DNA of 41,970 nt from Betaproteobacteria bacterium (GCA_025351455.1 JANXVW010000176.1:1-41970), one strand, 5' to 3'; positions 8,325 to 16,326 are shown, counted from the first letter of the stretch. Notes: generated by a model not told the origin, from the letters alone. Translations and numbers: made by a program.

Positions 8325-8798
8325 ATGAAGAAAATCCTGATGGCATTTGGACTTATCGCTGCGATGCTTTCGACTGCCGCAATGGCGCAGAGTACCAACG
8401 GCCTGATGTTCGGCGGCATGGCCGGCTTCACGAAGCCACACGGTTCCGACAACGATGCGGGTGTGACGATCGGCGCGCGGCTCGGCAAACAGATCCAGGG
8501 CAACTTCTCCTGGGAAGCCGACCTGAATCTGGGCATCATCGACGGCAAGATCGGCGCGAACCACGACTGGAACATCAACTCGGTGGCAGCCTATGGCGTG
8601 TATCGCACCGACGGCGATATCCACCTCAAGGCAAAGCTCGGCGTGGCTTACTGGAACGACGATTTCGATCATGATACCAGCCTGTCCGCGGGCATCGGCA
8701 TCGGCTTCCGCATGGGTCGTGGAATACTCGATGTCGAATACACCCAGGTGAACGATTACGTCGACTATATAACGGTCGGGTACAGCATGCCGTTCTGA
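8325..8798 (+). CDS. Small outer-membrane beta-barrel protein
   Basis: The 157-residue product starts with a classic signal peptide (MKKILMAFGLIAAMLSTAAMA, cleavage before QS). The mature part is made of alternating strands with glycine turns and aromatic girdles (for example WEADLNLGIIDG and VEYTQVNDYVDYITVGYSMPF shortened to its VGYSMPF end) and finishes in Phe, the usual outer-membrane barrel signature. It resembles porin-like OMP_b-brl proteins of eight strands. Substrate or partner is unknown. The ATG at 8325 is preceded by GAGG at 8313-8316; the frame continues upstream to a TTG but without support. A strong terminator follows at 8846-8876, so this is a single-gene transcript. Confidence 0.75.
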   Translation: MKKILMAFGLIAAMLSTAAMAQSTNGLMFGGMAGFTKPHGSDNDAGVTIGARLGKQIQGNFSWEADLNLGIIDGKIGANHDWNINSVAAYGVYRTDGDIHLKAKLGVAYWNDDFDHDTSLSAGIGIGFRMGRGILDVEYTQVNDYVDYITVGYSMPF

Positions 8799-8845
8799 AC
8801 GGGCGGCCGAACGCGGCCGACGTTCTTTGCGCAACCCACAAAAAA

Positions 8846-8876
8846 CCCCGCACGGTTCGCACCGTGCGGGGTTTTT
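8846..8876. terminator. Bidirectional intrinsic terminator
   Basis: An 11-bp perfect GC-rich stem (8846-8856 with 8861-8871, loop TCGC) is followed by TTTTT at 8872-8876 and preceded by a run of A, so it works in both directions. It lies 47 nt after the barrel gene and 35 nt after the end of the convergent SMP-30 gene and should end both transcripts. Confidence 0.9.
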
Positions 8877-8911
8877 CTTGCGCCGGCCCTTGCGGACCGC
8901 AGAACTGCCTT

Positions 8912-10039
8912 TTAGCTCAGTGCGTGACCCTGCGCGTTGACATACAGCGCGTAAATCGACGTGCTGCCGCACATGAACAGCCGGTTGCGCTTGGTGCCAC
9001 CGAAGCACAGGTTGGCAATGACTTCCGGCGTGTGCAGGAATGCCAGCAGCGAACCGTCCGGGTGATGCACGCGAACGCCATTGGTGTCCATGCCGCCCCA
9101 GCCCCAGCCGCACCAGACGTTGCCGTCGGTGTCGCAGCGAATGCCGTCGGTGAAGCCCGGCGCGAAGTCCGCGAACACTTTCGGGTTGGACAATGCGCCG
9201 TTACTCTTGACGTCGAACACGATGATGTTGGCGGGGTTACCCGGGCCATCGGTCGCGCCGGTATCGACCACGTAGCAGCGCTTGAAGTCCGGCGAGAAGC
9301 AAATGCCATTCGGACGGCGCATCGGGCCTTCGGCGGCGATGGTGACTTTGCCGGCAGTATCGATGCGATAGACACGGGTCGGCAGTTCGAACTCCGCCTT
9401 GTGGCCTTCGTACGGGCCCATGATGCCGTAGCCCGGATCCGTGAAGTAGATCGAGCCGTCATGGTAAGGCGCGGCGTCATTCGGGGCGTTAAGTTTCTTG
9501 CCGTCGAAGCTGTCGCAAAGAATCGTCCATGTGCCGTCGTATTCACGGCGGCGAACACGGCGGGTGTCATGTTCCATGGCGATCAGACGGCCCTGGTTGT
9601 CGCGGGCATGACCGTTCGAATAGCCGGACTCGGTCTGGTACACGCTGACGTGACCGTCGTCTTCGCTCCAGCGCAGCGTGCGATGGTTCGGAATGTCGCT
9701 CCAGATCAGGCAACCCCAGTCGCCCATCCACACCGGACCTTCGCACCACAGCGCCGCGTCGTTGCCCTGACCGTGCCAGATGCGCTGCAGCGTCGAGTTA
9801 CCCTGGCGGCCGCTGAAACGCTTGTCCTTCACTTCGAATGCGGGTTCCGGATAGGTGACAGATTCGTTGCCGGTCCAGTCGCGGTCCCTGCCGAATTTAT
9901 CGGTGCCGGCAAACGCAGAGCCTGCAGTGGCTGCAACCGCCGCGGATGCTGCCGCAGTAGCCAGAAAACTGCGGCGGCTCATTGCCGCCGGTTTTTCTGC
10001 GCCTGTTTTCATCGGCGCGATATTTTGTTCTCGTTCCAT
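8912..10039 (-). CDS. Tat-exported SMP-30/gluconolactonase family protein
   Basis: The 375-residue protein has a twin-arginine signal (SRRSFLATAAASAAVAATAG, residues 21-40, ending near AFA-G), so it folds in the cytoplasm and is exported to the periplasm. The rest is a six-bladed propeller of the SMP-30/LRE type, with the metal-site landmarks GPVWMGDWGCLIWSDI, RPNGICFSPD and DGIRCDTDGNVWCGWG. Family members hydrolyse lactones of sugars or related compounds; the substrate is not evident. AGGAGG (plus-strand complement at 10050-10055) sits about 10 nt before the ATG and fixes the start. It is convergent with the barrel gene and shares its terminator. Confidence 0.82.
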   Translation of the reverse strand: MEREQNIAPMKTGAEKPAAMSRRSFLATAAASAAVAATAGSAFAGTDKFGRDRDWTGNESVTYPEPAFEVKDKRFSGRQGNSTLQRIWHGQGNDAALWCEGPVWMGDWGCLIWSDIPNHRTLRWSEDDGHVSVYQTESGYSNGHARDNQGRLIAMEHDTRRVRRREYDGTWTILCDSFDGKKLNAPNDAAPYHDGSIYFTDPGYGIMGPYEGHKAEFELPTRVYRIDTAGKVTIAAEGPMRRPNGICFSPDFKRCYVVDTGATDGPGNPANIIVFDVKSNGALSNPKVFADFAPGFTDGIRCDTDGNVWCGWGWGGMDTNGVRVHHPDGSLLAFLHTPEVIANLCFGGTKRNRLFMCGSTSIYALYVNAQGHALS

Positions 10040-10229
10040 GTTGGAATTTCCTCCTGGTTATTGAAATTATTGCTTTCCACCCCTGGTCACTGCTTTGCCC
10101 CACTGTGGCGAATACGCGCCCGGCGAGGTCCTTATGTTGGCGGCCATGCAGGATAGTTTCGACTGGCCGCCGCCGGAATTTCCTTTACTCCGGCATCGAT
10201 CGAGCGACGCAGGAACCTTAATCTTCCAG

Positions 10230-10293
10230 AGGGCAATTGGCAACCCGTCTCCATTCGAGACGCCCCGATGGATTAAGATGCGGAAATTGCCCT
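10230..10293 (+). promoter_or_regulatory. Nested hairpin leader before the frameshifted gene
   Basis: AGGGCAATT at 10230-10238 pairs perfectly with AATTGCCCT at 10285-10293, enclosing a 6-bp hairpin CGTCTC/GAGACG at 10246-10251 and 10257-10262. The outer stem ends directly at the GGAG ribosome binding site of the gene at 10304. Whether it regulates translation is not known. Confidence 0.35.
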
Positions 10294-10303
10294 GGAGCAG
10301 AGC

Positions 10304-10821
10304 ATGAAATTCGTCAGTCAGTTGTTGACCGCCCACTTTGAGCGTTATCCCGCAATGCAACTAGACGATGTTTACAAGCTGCTGCATCAGGCAGCGCTGG
10401 GTCCGGGCCATGCGGTGGACAATCCTGCTGCAGCGCGCAAGCGCCTGGACCAGGAAATCCAGGCATTGGGCAGCGGAACAACCGAACCCGGCACGACATC
10501 ATCTCCCCGGACGGACGGCTCGGCCGCGTCCATCTGCGCACCTACCTCGAAGGCGGCGGAAATGTCGACGCATTGCATCGCGCCTTCGTGGAAACCGCCA
10601 ACACTTATCCTGCCTCCGCCGACAAGCTGGCGAAATTCTGCGGGTGCCTCGGCGATCTGGCAGCGGCCGGCGGCATTCCTTTTACGCAGGAAGAAGTGGT
10701 CGCCTATTTCGAGCTAATCGCGCAAGGCGGCTATCCTGCAATCCATCATTCCGAAGCGTTCCGCAATGCCTACCAGCCAGCGTATCGCGTTGTCGCTATC
10801 GATCTGTTGCAATCAACATGA
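10304..10821 (+). pseudogene. Conserved hypothetical gene split by a single-base frameshift
   Basis: The first part (10304 to about 10490) reads MKFVSQLLTAHFERYPAMQL, then QAALGPGHAVDN and a RKRLDQEIQALG helix. From about 10490 the sensible reading moves by one base into DIISPDGRLGRVHLRTYLEG, continuing without stop to 10821 (ending VVAIDLLQST). Joining the two gives about 172 residues of coherent soluble protein; the unshifted frame gives instead a Ser/Thr/Pro-rich tail. One missing base near 10487-10491 explains it. I do not recognise the family; the product has no signal peptide or membrane segment. A real mutation or a sequencing error are both possible. Confidence 0.6.
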
Positions 10822-10844
10822 CAATCGCAACTGCGCACCACGAA

Positions 10845-10954
10845 GACACCCCCTCTCTCCAACTCTCTCCCGCGAGGGGAGAGGGAGATTGAAAGCAATA
10901 GAGCTTTAAAACCCTCTCTCCCCTCGCGGGAGAGAGTTGGAGAGAGGGGGTGTC
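10845..10954. repeat. Inverted repeat with 39-bp perfect arms
   Basis: Arms at 10845-10883 and 10916-10954 are perfectly complementary over 39 bases, separated by 32 nt. The arms are made of CTCTCTCC-type units plus CCCGCGAGGGGAGAG. It lies between the frameshifted gene and the enolase-family gene. CTCTCCC-rich palindromes of this kind are dispersed in many proteobacterial genomes; no transposase is nearby. Confidence 0.9.
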
Positions 10955-10997
10955 TCAAGGTGCGATAGTCGTTTTAGAAGATTCCGGGAGAAAATAA

Positions 10998-12146
10998 ATG
11001 GCAGGGCTGCGTATTATTGACGTGCGGGCATACCCGACATCGTTTCCGGTTGACCCGAAAGACAGCGTCACGCTCGGCATTGGCCGCACCGTCAAGCGCG
11101 ATGCCGTCATCGTCAAGGTTTCCACCGAGGATGGCGTAACGGGATGGGGCGAGGCGCATCACGGCCGCTGCCCGGGTGCAGTCGCGCACCTCGTCAACAC
11201 GACAATGAAGCAACTGGTCGTCGGCCAGGACGCGAACGACATCACCGGGGTGTGGAAGAGGGTTTACGACAAGCAACTGGCCAGCCATGGCATGGGCGCC
11301 GGTGCCTGCCTCGCGCTGTCCGGCATCGACATGGCACTGTGGGATATCCGCGGCAAGGCGCTCAAGCTGCCACTTTATAAACTCCTGGGCGGGCGTTCGA
11401 AGCCGATACCGGCTTATGCCGGCGGCGTCTCGCTCGGCTATCAGGATCCCGGGGCGCTGGCAGAAGAAGCACGGCCGCATGTGCAAGCCGGCTACAAGGC
11501 GATCAAATTACGCATCGGCGACAGCGTCGCCCGCGACATCGAAAGGGTTGCCATGGTGCGCAAAACCTTCGGCGACGATCTGGTGATCCTCACCGACGCG
11601 AACACCAGCTACACCGTGGCGGATACCCGGTCGGCGATGCCTGCGCTCGATGAACTGGACGTCGGCTGGCTCGAGGAACCGTTTCCGGCGCATGACTACC
11701 TGTCCTATCGCGAAGCGGCGCGGCACGGGCGCCTGCCGCTCGCCGCGGGAGAGAACCATTACACGCGCTTCGAATTCAACCGTGTGATCGAGGACGGGGC
11801 CATTACCATCCTGCAACCGGATCTTTCCAAGACGGGCGGCATTACCGAAGCCCTGCGGATCGCCGCGCTGGCGTCGAGCTGGAAGCTGCCGATCCATCCG
11901 CACACCTCGATGACCGGACTCAACATGGCCGCGACCATTCATTTCCTCGCGGCCATCGAAAACGGCGGATACTTCGAAGCTGACATTTCAAAGAACAACC
12001 TGTTCCGCGACAGACTGGTCTCCACGCCTTACACGACGGACAGGAATGGCAACGTCCTGCCGCCTGAAGGGCACGGCATCGGCCTCGAGCTCGATGAAGG
12101 TTTCCTGCAGGCCCACCCCGTCATCGAAGGCCCGGGTTATGTTTGA
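10998..12146 (+). CDS. Mandelate racemase/muconate lactonizing-type enzyme (enolase superfamily)
   Basis: The 382-residue cytoplasmic enzyme has the N-terminal capping domain and a TIM barrel with the expected residues: KLR at 170-172 on strand two, metal ligands D200, E226 (in WLEEPF) and E252, D275 in LQPDLSKTGG and H300 in LPIHPHTS. Enolase-superfamily enzymes abstract a proton alpha to a carboxylate; K170 and the D275/H300 pair would be the acid/base groups. Substrate (sugar acid or cycloisomerisation) is not evident. GGGAGA at 10984-10989 supports the ATG. The enoyl-CoA hydratase gene starts 18 nt after it on the same strand, and a Bug-type binding protein follows, suggesting a small catabolic unit for an organic acid. 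Confidence 0.85.
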   Translation: MAGLRIIDVRAYPTSFPVDPKDSVTLGIGRTVKRDAVIVKVSTEDGVTGWGEAHHGRCPGAVAHLVNTTMKQLVVGQDANDITGVWKRVYDKQLASHGMGAGACLALSGIDMALWDIRGKALKLPLYKLLGGRSKPIPAYAGGVSLGYQDPGALAEEARPHVQAGYKAIKLRIGDSVARDIERVAMVRKTFGDDLVILTDANTSYTVADTRSAMPALDELDVGWLEEPFPAHDYLSYREAARHGRLPLAAGENHYTRFEFNRVIEDGAITILQPDLSKTGGITEALRIAALASSWKLPIHPHTSMTGLNMAATIHFLAAIENGGYFEADISKNNLFRDRLVSTPYTTDRNGNVLPPEGHGIGLELDEGFLQAHPVIEGPGYV

Positions 12147-12164
12147 CAACACAGAAAACAATCA

Positions 12165-12929
12165 ATGGGAAATAGCGTCAAGTTAGAACGTAAGAATGCA
12201 GTCGCAATCGTCACCTTGAACCGCCCGGACGTCCTCAACGCGGTCGATATGGCGATGCGCGAGACGATGATCACACTGCTCGCGGAACTCAACAAGGCCG
12301 ACGACGTGCGCGCGATAGTCCTGACCGGCGAAGGCGACCGCGCGTTCTGCTCCGGCCAGGATCTCGAAGAAATTGTCCGCTACACGGTGGACCACATCGA
12401 TTCATGGGTCACCCGGCAACACGCGATGTATGCCGCTGTGCGCGATCTCGACAAACCCTGCATCGTCGCATTCAACGGTGTCGCGGCCGGCGCAGGATTG
12501 CAGATCGCGCTCTGCGCCGACCTGCGCATCGGTTATCCGGAGATGAAACTCGGTCAGCCGGAGATCAAGGCGGGCCTCGCCAGCATCGTCGGCTCGTATT
12601 TGATGACCATGCATCTTGGGCTCTCGAAGAATGTCGAGCTGTCCCTGACCGGGGACATGATCTCGGGAAAGGTCGCCCACGATATCGGGATACTCAATCA
12701 CCTCGTACCTCGCGACGAAGTCATGGCCAAGTCCCTGGCGCTCGCGACCGAAATGGCGAAACTCGCTCCGACCGCGCTGCGCCTCACCAAGCAGCGCTTC
12801 CGTGCGCTCACACAAGAAGGCTTCGACGCTGCTCTGGAAGCTGCCAAGGCCGCACAGAAAGAAGCGTACGCCAGCGGGGAACCGCAGGAAGCGATGCGTA
12901 AATTTCTCGAAGCGAGGACAAAGCGCTGA
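12165..12929 (+). CDS. Enoyl-CoA hydratase/isomerase family protein
   Basis: The 254-residue crotonase-fold protein carries both oxyanion-hole segments, FCSGQDLEEI near residues 62-71 and AFNGVAAGAGLQIALCADLRI near 100-120, and the usual C-terminal trimerisation helices. Members hydrate or isomerise acyl-CoA thioesters in fatty or aromatic acid breakdown. In the second-motif region the canonical hydratase Glu pair is only partly apparent (QPEIKAGL follows), so isomerase or other crotonase chemistry cannot be excluded. It lies 18 nt behind the enolase-type gene and is probably in the same transcript. The ATG lacks a strong ribosome binding site. Confidence 0.85.
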   Translation: MGNSVKLERKNAVAIVTLNRPDVLNAVDMAMRETMITLLAELNKADDVRAIVLTGEGDRAFCSGQDLEEIVRYTVDHIDSWVTRQHAMYAAVRDLDKPCIVAFNGVAAGAGLQIALCADLRIGYPEMKLGQPEIKAGLASIVGSYLMTMHLGLSKNVELSLTGDMISGKVAHDIGILNHLVPRDEVMAKSLALATEMAKLAPTALRLTKQRFRALTQEGFDAALEAAKAAQKEAYASGEPQEAMRKFLEARTKR

Positions 12930-12954
12930 AATTCCTGCAATACCGCTGAAACGC

Positions 12955-13167
12955 GTGAACACGAAGGGACACGAAGGAAAGGCAACGGCAAGGGAATACG
13001 GTATAGGGGGAGGATGTCGGTATGCGGCTCCGGCAAACCGGAATATTTGCATCGTTATTTCTGCAAAACGGCAATATCTGTGCGGCCCAGAGTCTATTCA
13101 CCTGCCATCTATTTTTCCGCTCCACCTTGTTCCTTCGTGTTTCCTTCGTGGCCCATCGTGTCCCGCG
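12955..13167. repeat. Non-coding element with inverted CACGAAGG arrays (copy 1)
   Basis: Left arm 12955-12986 carries two CACGAAGG units; right arm 13127-13167 carries the inverted units (CCTTCGTG twice, with a third degenerate one). The core between (about 140 nt) shares blocks with the element at 30836-31036: an ATGCGGCT..GGCAA stretch and CCATCTATT..TTC..CGCTCC just inside the right arm. It sits between the enoyl-CoA hydratase gene and the Bug gene and reaches into the start of the latter. Confidence 0.6.
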
Positions 13168-14128
13168 CTACGCTTTATTGTTCTGTGTCCTGAGCATTCT
13201 GCATGGTCAATGGCCGGCGGCCTTCGCGGGAGACTACCCAGGCAAGCCCATTCGCATCATCGTCCCCTACCCGCCTGGTGGGTTCAACGACACGCTGGCG
13301 CGCACGCTTGGGCAAAAGCTGGACGAACGATGGGGACAAGCAGTCATCGTGGACAACCGTCCCGGCGGCGGAACGACGATCGGCACCCATCTCGCCGCGA
13401 AATCCGCGCCTGACGGCTACACGCTGCTGATCGTATCGTTCGCTTTCGCCGTCAATCCCGCGCTGTATGCGACACTGCCCTACGACTCGAACAAGGATTT
13501 CGTACCCGTCGTCCTGGCCGCCAGCACACCGAACGTGCTCGTTGTAAATCCAGAGTTACCGGCGAAGTCCGTAAAGCAGTTGATCGCGCTTGCCAGATCG
13601 AAGCCCGGCACGCTCAATTACGCATCGGCGGGCAATGGTTCGTCGAATCATTTATCGATGGAATTGTTCAAGAGCCTGACCGGTATCGATGCCGTTCACA
13701 TTCCTTACAAAGGCAGCGCGCCTGCGGTGACCGACCTGATCGGCGGACAGGTTGACGTTATGTTCGACAACGTCCCGAATGTCCTTCCCCAAGTGAAGGC
13801 GAGCAAGTTGCGCGCGCTTGCCGTGTCCACGAAGGAGCGTTCGCCCTTCATCAAGGAACTGCCGACCGTCGCAGAAGCGGGCGTGCCCGGCTTCGACGTG
13901 TCGGTCTGGTTCGGTGTCGTGGCTCCCGCCGGAACGCCTCAACCGATCATCGCGAAACTCAACGCCGAGATCAATGCCATCCTCAAGCTGCCGGAGATCA
14001 GGCAATCTTTCAATAACCAGGGCGTCGAGACGGCAGGCGGTACTCCGGCAGAGTTTGCGGCGCTCATCGCTGCACAAACGACGAAGTGGGCAAAAGTCAT
14101 CAAAGATTCGGGAGTGAAAGCCGAATGA
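13148..14128 (+). CDS. Bug-family solute-binding protein (tripartite tricarboxylate transporter type)
   Basis: The mature part starts at GDYPGKPIRIIVPYPPGG and continues through VDNRPGGGTTIGT, PHIPYKGSAPA-like (VHIPYKGSAPAVTDL) and DNVPNVLPQVKA, all hallmarks of Bug periplasmic receptors of about 300 residues, which bind carboxylates or amides. The start is a problem. GTG 13148 gives a proper signal peptide (MAHRVPRYALLFCVLSILHG followed by an AAFA cleavage site) and 326 residues, but has no ribosome binding site. ATG 13022 has an excellent one (GGGGGAGG at 13006-13013, 8-nt spacing) but adds 42 residues that are translated repeat element. No membrane subunits are nearby, as usual for Bug orphans. 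Probably linked to the two catabolic genes upstream. Confidence 0.85.
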   Translation: MAHRVPRYALLFCVLSILHGQWPAAFAGDYPGKPIRIIVPYPPGGFNDTLARTLGQKLDERWGQAVIVDNRPGGGTTIGTHLAAKSAPDGYTLLIVSFAFAVNPALYATLPYDSNKDFVPVVLAASTPNVLVVNPELPAKSVKQLIALARSKPGTLNYASAGNGSSNHLSMELFKSLTGIDAVHIPYKGSAPAVTDLIGGQVDVMFDNVPNVLPQVKASKLRALAVSTKERSPFIKELPTVAEAGVPGFDVSVWFGVVAPAGTPQPIIAKLNAEINAILKLPEIRQSFNNQGVETAGGTPAEFAALIAAQTTKWAKVIKDSGVKAE

Positions 14129-14150
14129 GCCGGCATAAAATGGAAACATC

Positions 14151-14582
14151 ATGAAGAAATATCTTGTCGCGGCAACCGTCATCGCGGCTATTTACTTCGG
14201 ACTAGGTCAAACCAACAGCCCACTCCCATTCGGAAGTCTTCCCGGCACTCGAACTGCGCCAACCGGGAACGTATTTAGCGCACAGCAAAGCGGCGCTCAA
14301 GTAACCGGCAAGGGGATCGTCACTAAAATTCTGCCCGATGACACTGAAGGCAGCCGGCATCAACGATTCATCTTGCGTCTTGCCGCCGGCCAAGCCGTCC
14401 TCGTCGCCCACAACATCGACATTGCTCCTCGCATCGCTTCACTAAAAGCCGGTGATACTGTCGCATTCAATGGCGTGTTCGAATGGAACGAAAAGGGCGG
14501 CGTCATTCATTGGACGCACCACGACCCAACTGGACGCCACGAAGCAGGCTGGCTTAGACACGACAGTCAAACTTTCCAGTAG
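14151..14582 (+). CDS. DUF3465 exported protein
   Basis: The 143-residue protein has an N-terminal signal or anchor (MKKYLVAATVIAAIYFGLGQ), a variable linker, and from residue 50 the DUF3465 block: VTGKGIVTKILPDDTEGSRH, QRFILRLAAGQ, VLVAHNIDIAPR, FNGVFEWNEKGGVIHWTHHD and GWLRHD. The block looks like a small OB-type barrel with several conserved His. Function is unknown. It starts 22 nt after the Bug gene and is followed 54 nt later by the extradiol dioxygenase, all on the plus strand. Base composition of the first third is less GC-rich than its neighbours, which may hint at recent arrival. Confidence 0.75.
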   Translation: MKKYLVAATVIAAIYFGLGQTNSPLPFGSLPGTRTAPTGNVFSAQQSGAQVTGKGIVTKILPDDTEGSRHQRFILRLAAGQAVLVAHNIDIAPRIASLKAGDTVAFNGVFEWNEKGGVIHWTHHDPTGRHEAGWLRHDSQTFQ

Positions 14583-14636
14583 CCGGAAGAATGACAAGGA
14601 CTACACTTCCAAACCAATCACACGCAAAGACATCCA

Positions 14637-15452
14637 ATGACGACATCGACACTTCCCACTTTCTACATCTCGCACGGCGGCGGGCCATGGCCTTGGGTGG
14701 AAGGCCGCATGCGCGAGACCCACAGAAATCTCGAAGCAGCGCTAAAACAACTGCCGCAGGTCGTCGGCGAAACGCCGAAAGCCGTGCTGATGATTTCGGC
14801 GCATTGGGAGGAACAGGACTTCTGCGTTCAGAGCAACCCCAGTCCCCCGATGCTCTACGACTACAACAATTTCCCTGCGCACACGTATCAGGTCCGGTAC
14901 CCGGCTCCCGGCGCGCCGCAACTCGCTGAACACGTGCATGCCTTACTCCAAAGCGCGGGCATCGCCGCGCGACTCGATCCGGCGCGCGGTTTCGATCACG
15001 GCACCTTCGTCCCGATGTTCGTGACCTATCCCAATGCCGACGTTCCCATCGTGCAACTGTCCCTCAAGCGCGGCCTCGATCCACAAGACCATTTTGCTGC
15101 CGGTCGTGCGCTGGCAACACTTCGCAGCGAAGGCATCCTCATTGTCGGCAGCGGATCGAGTTATCACAACCTCAGAATGCTGGGCCCGGAATCCAAAGAG
15201 CCGTCTGCCGCATTCGACGCCTGGCTTCAGCACTCCCTGGAAGGGACGGATTTCGAAAAACGCACCGCCGCGCTGACCTCCTGGGAAGCCGCGCCATCTG
15301 CGCGCGTCGCGCACCCCCGGGAAGAACATCTGCTACCGCTGATGGTAGCCGTCGGCGCCGCCGAGCGGGACGTCGCCACTCGCTTCTATCACGAGAATAC
15401 TTTTTTCGGCAGCGGCAGCGTATCGAGTTTCATGTTTTCCAAAAACCACTGA
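14637..15452 (+). CDS. ygiD: DODA-type extradiol ring-cleavage dioxygenase (YgiD-like)
   Basis: The 271-residue enzyme belongs to the class III extradiol dioxygenases related to plant DOPA 4,5-dioxygenase and E. coli YgiD, which open catechol-type rings with O2. Metal-site candidates are H13 (ISHGGGPW), H56 (ISAHWEEQ) and H230 (REEHLLPL); H120 (FDHGTFVPM) and H176 (SSYHNLR) line the active site in the family. It is cytoplasmic. No clear ribosome binding site precedes the ATG at 14637. Natural substrates of this group are often unclear, so ring cleavage of a catechol is the general expectation only. Confidence 0.85.
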   Translation: MTTSTLPTFYISHGGGPWPWVEGRMRETHRNLEAALKQLPQVVGETPKAVLMISAHWEEQDFCVQSNPSPPMLYDYNNFPAHTYQVRYPAPGAPQLAEHVHALLQSAGIAARLDPARGFDHGTFVPMFVTYPNADVPIVQLSLKRGLDPQDHFAAGRALATLRSEGILIVGSGSSYHNLRMLGPESKEPSAAFDAWLQHSLEGTDFEKRTAALTSWEAAPSARVAHPREEHLLPLMVAVGAAERDVATRFYHENTFFGSGSVSSFMFSKNH

Positions 15453-15513
15453 ACTCCATCCTTCCTCCGCATACGCCCTATCCTCATTGCACATGCGTCA
15501 ATCGATCCTGGCG

Positions 15514-15762
15514 CTTTCCTCCGCGCCCTCTCCTGCTTTTCCTCCGCGTCCTTGGCGTCAACGCGCCTAAACGCCGGCCCCTGGCCGGCTGGCGCCGACA
15601 CTCACCACGTGTACCGAACCGCATACCGCACCACCGCCTTGCCTTCCACTGCAACGCAGACCGGAAAGTAAATCGTGCGCGTGAATAATTAGCATCAAGG
15701 TCAAGTCTCTGGCATGACGAACTACTTGAAAATTTCCCCTGAACCTCCACGAGGACGCGGAG
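15514..15762. repeat. Inverted CTCCGCGTCC arms enclosing a decayed gene end
   Basis: TTTCCTCCGCG-type units occur at 15515-15525 and 15537-15550 (the latter ending CTCCGCGTCC), and the inverse GGACGCGGAG lies at 15753-15762. The span resembles the other modular inverted elements in this window, but its interior holds the DUF4139 remnant instead of a related core. The remainder of the 15453-15885 interval shows no gene. Confidence 0.4.
15602..15750 (-). pseudogene. Decayed 3' end of a second DUF4139 gene
   Basis: On the minus strand the segment ending at the TGA at 15602-15604 reads IYFPVCVAVEGKAVVRYAVR then YTW-stop, against VCFPVNVAADGEAVVRYTVR then YTW-stop at the end of the intact DUF4139 gene at 17028. 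Just upstream, in a shifted frame, DANYSR replaces QDSR, so a small indel near 15677 separates the two halves. The 3' flanks also match, including a GCCGG/CCGGC hairpin after each stop. The rest of the gene is missing. It is a truncated duplicate about 1.4 kb from the living copy. Confidence 0.65.
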
Positions 15763-15885
15763 TCTAGTGTTTGGACTGGTCCGCTTACGCCGAAAAGAAT
15801 CGTCGGGTCAGCGTCAGGTTCCCCAGCGGCAAGCATGAAGAATCGACTGCGCCCCCCGCCTTAACTTATGCGAAGGTTCCAACCC

Positions 15886-16326
15886 ATGAGATTGAATATC
15901 CGCGCCCGGTGCCTCCCAGCCCTGGCTTTTGGTTTGTTGCTTGGCGCCTGCACCGGCGTTCCCACAAAGCCCATGGCAACGCTGGCATTGTCGGAATGTG
16001 GCTGGTTGCCCCACTGCGTGAACAGCCAGTCGGGTCGCGGCGTACAGGCCATCGAGCCGATCAACGCCGACACTGAACAGTGGCAGAAACTCAAGGCTTG
16101 GATTATCAGGCAGCCGGACTGGAAGGTTACCGTGGACGACGGCGATTTCATCCAGGCCGTTGTGACAACGCCTGGCCTGAGATTTCGGGATGACGTTCAG
16201 CTCCTGCTTCTTCCCGACTCTCGATTGATTCACGTGTATTCCTCTTCGCGGCTCGGGATCAGCGATTTGGGCACCAATGCAAGACGCGTCGAAAAACTGC
16301 GCGCCCAGGTCAGAGGAACGAATTGA
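15886..16326 (+). CDS. DUF1499 lipoprotein
   Basis: The 146-residue product has a lipoprotein signal: a basic start, a hydrophobic core and the lipobox LGAC with Cys at residue 22, so it should be anchored to a membrane by lipid. The mature part fits DUF1499: CVNSQ near the start, WQKLKAWI and a W-x-V strand, GDFIQAVVTTPGLRFRDDVQ in the centre and the terminal SRLGISDLGTNARRVEKLR. The family is of unknown function. ATG 15886 was preferred over ATG 15868 because AAGG precedes it at 9-nt spacing and the signal is then compact. The gene stands alone on the plus strand. Confidence 0.75.
   Translation: MRLNIRARCLPALAFGLLLGACTGVPTKPMATLALSECGWLPHCVNSQSGRGVQAIEPINADTEQWQKLKAWIIRQPDWKVTVDDGDFIQAVVTTPGLRFRDDVQLLLLPDSRLIHVYSSSRLGISDLGTNARRVEKLRAQVRGTN

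Noticed and set aside
10845-10954. CRISPR-like array
   Set aside because: There are only two arms and they are inverted, not direct repeats with spacers.
13022-13147. N-terminal extension of the Bug protein as a real domain
   Set aside because: Its sequence is translation of the repeat element; no family similarity and a normal signal peptide starts only at about residue 43.
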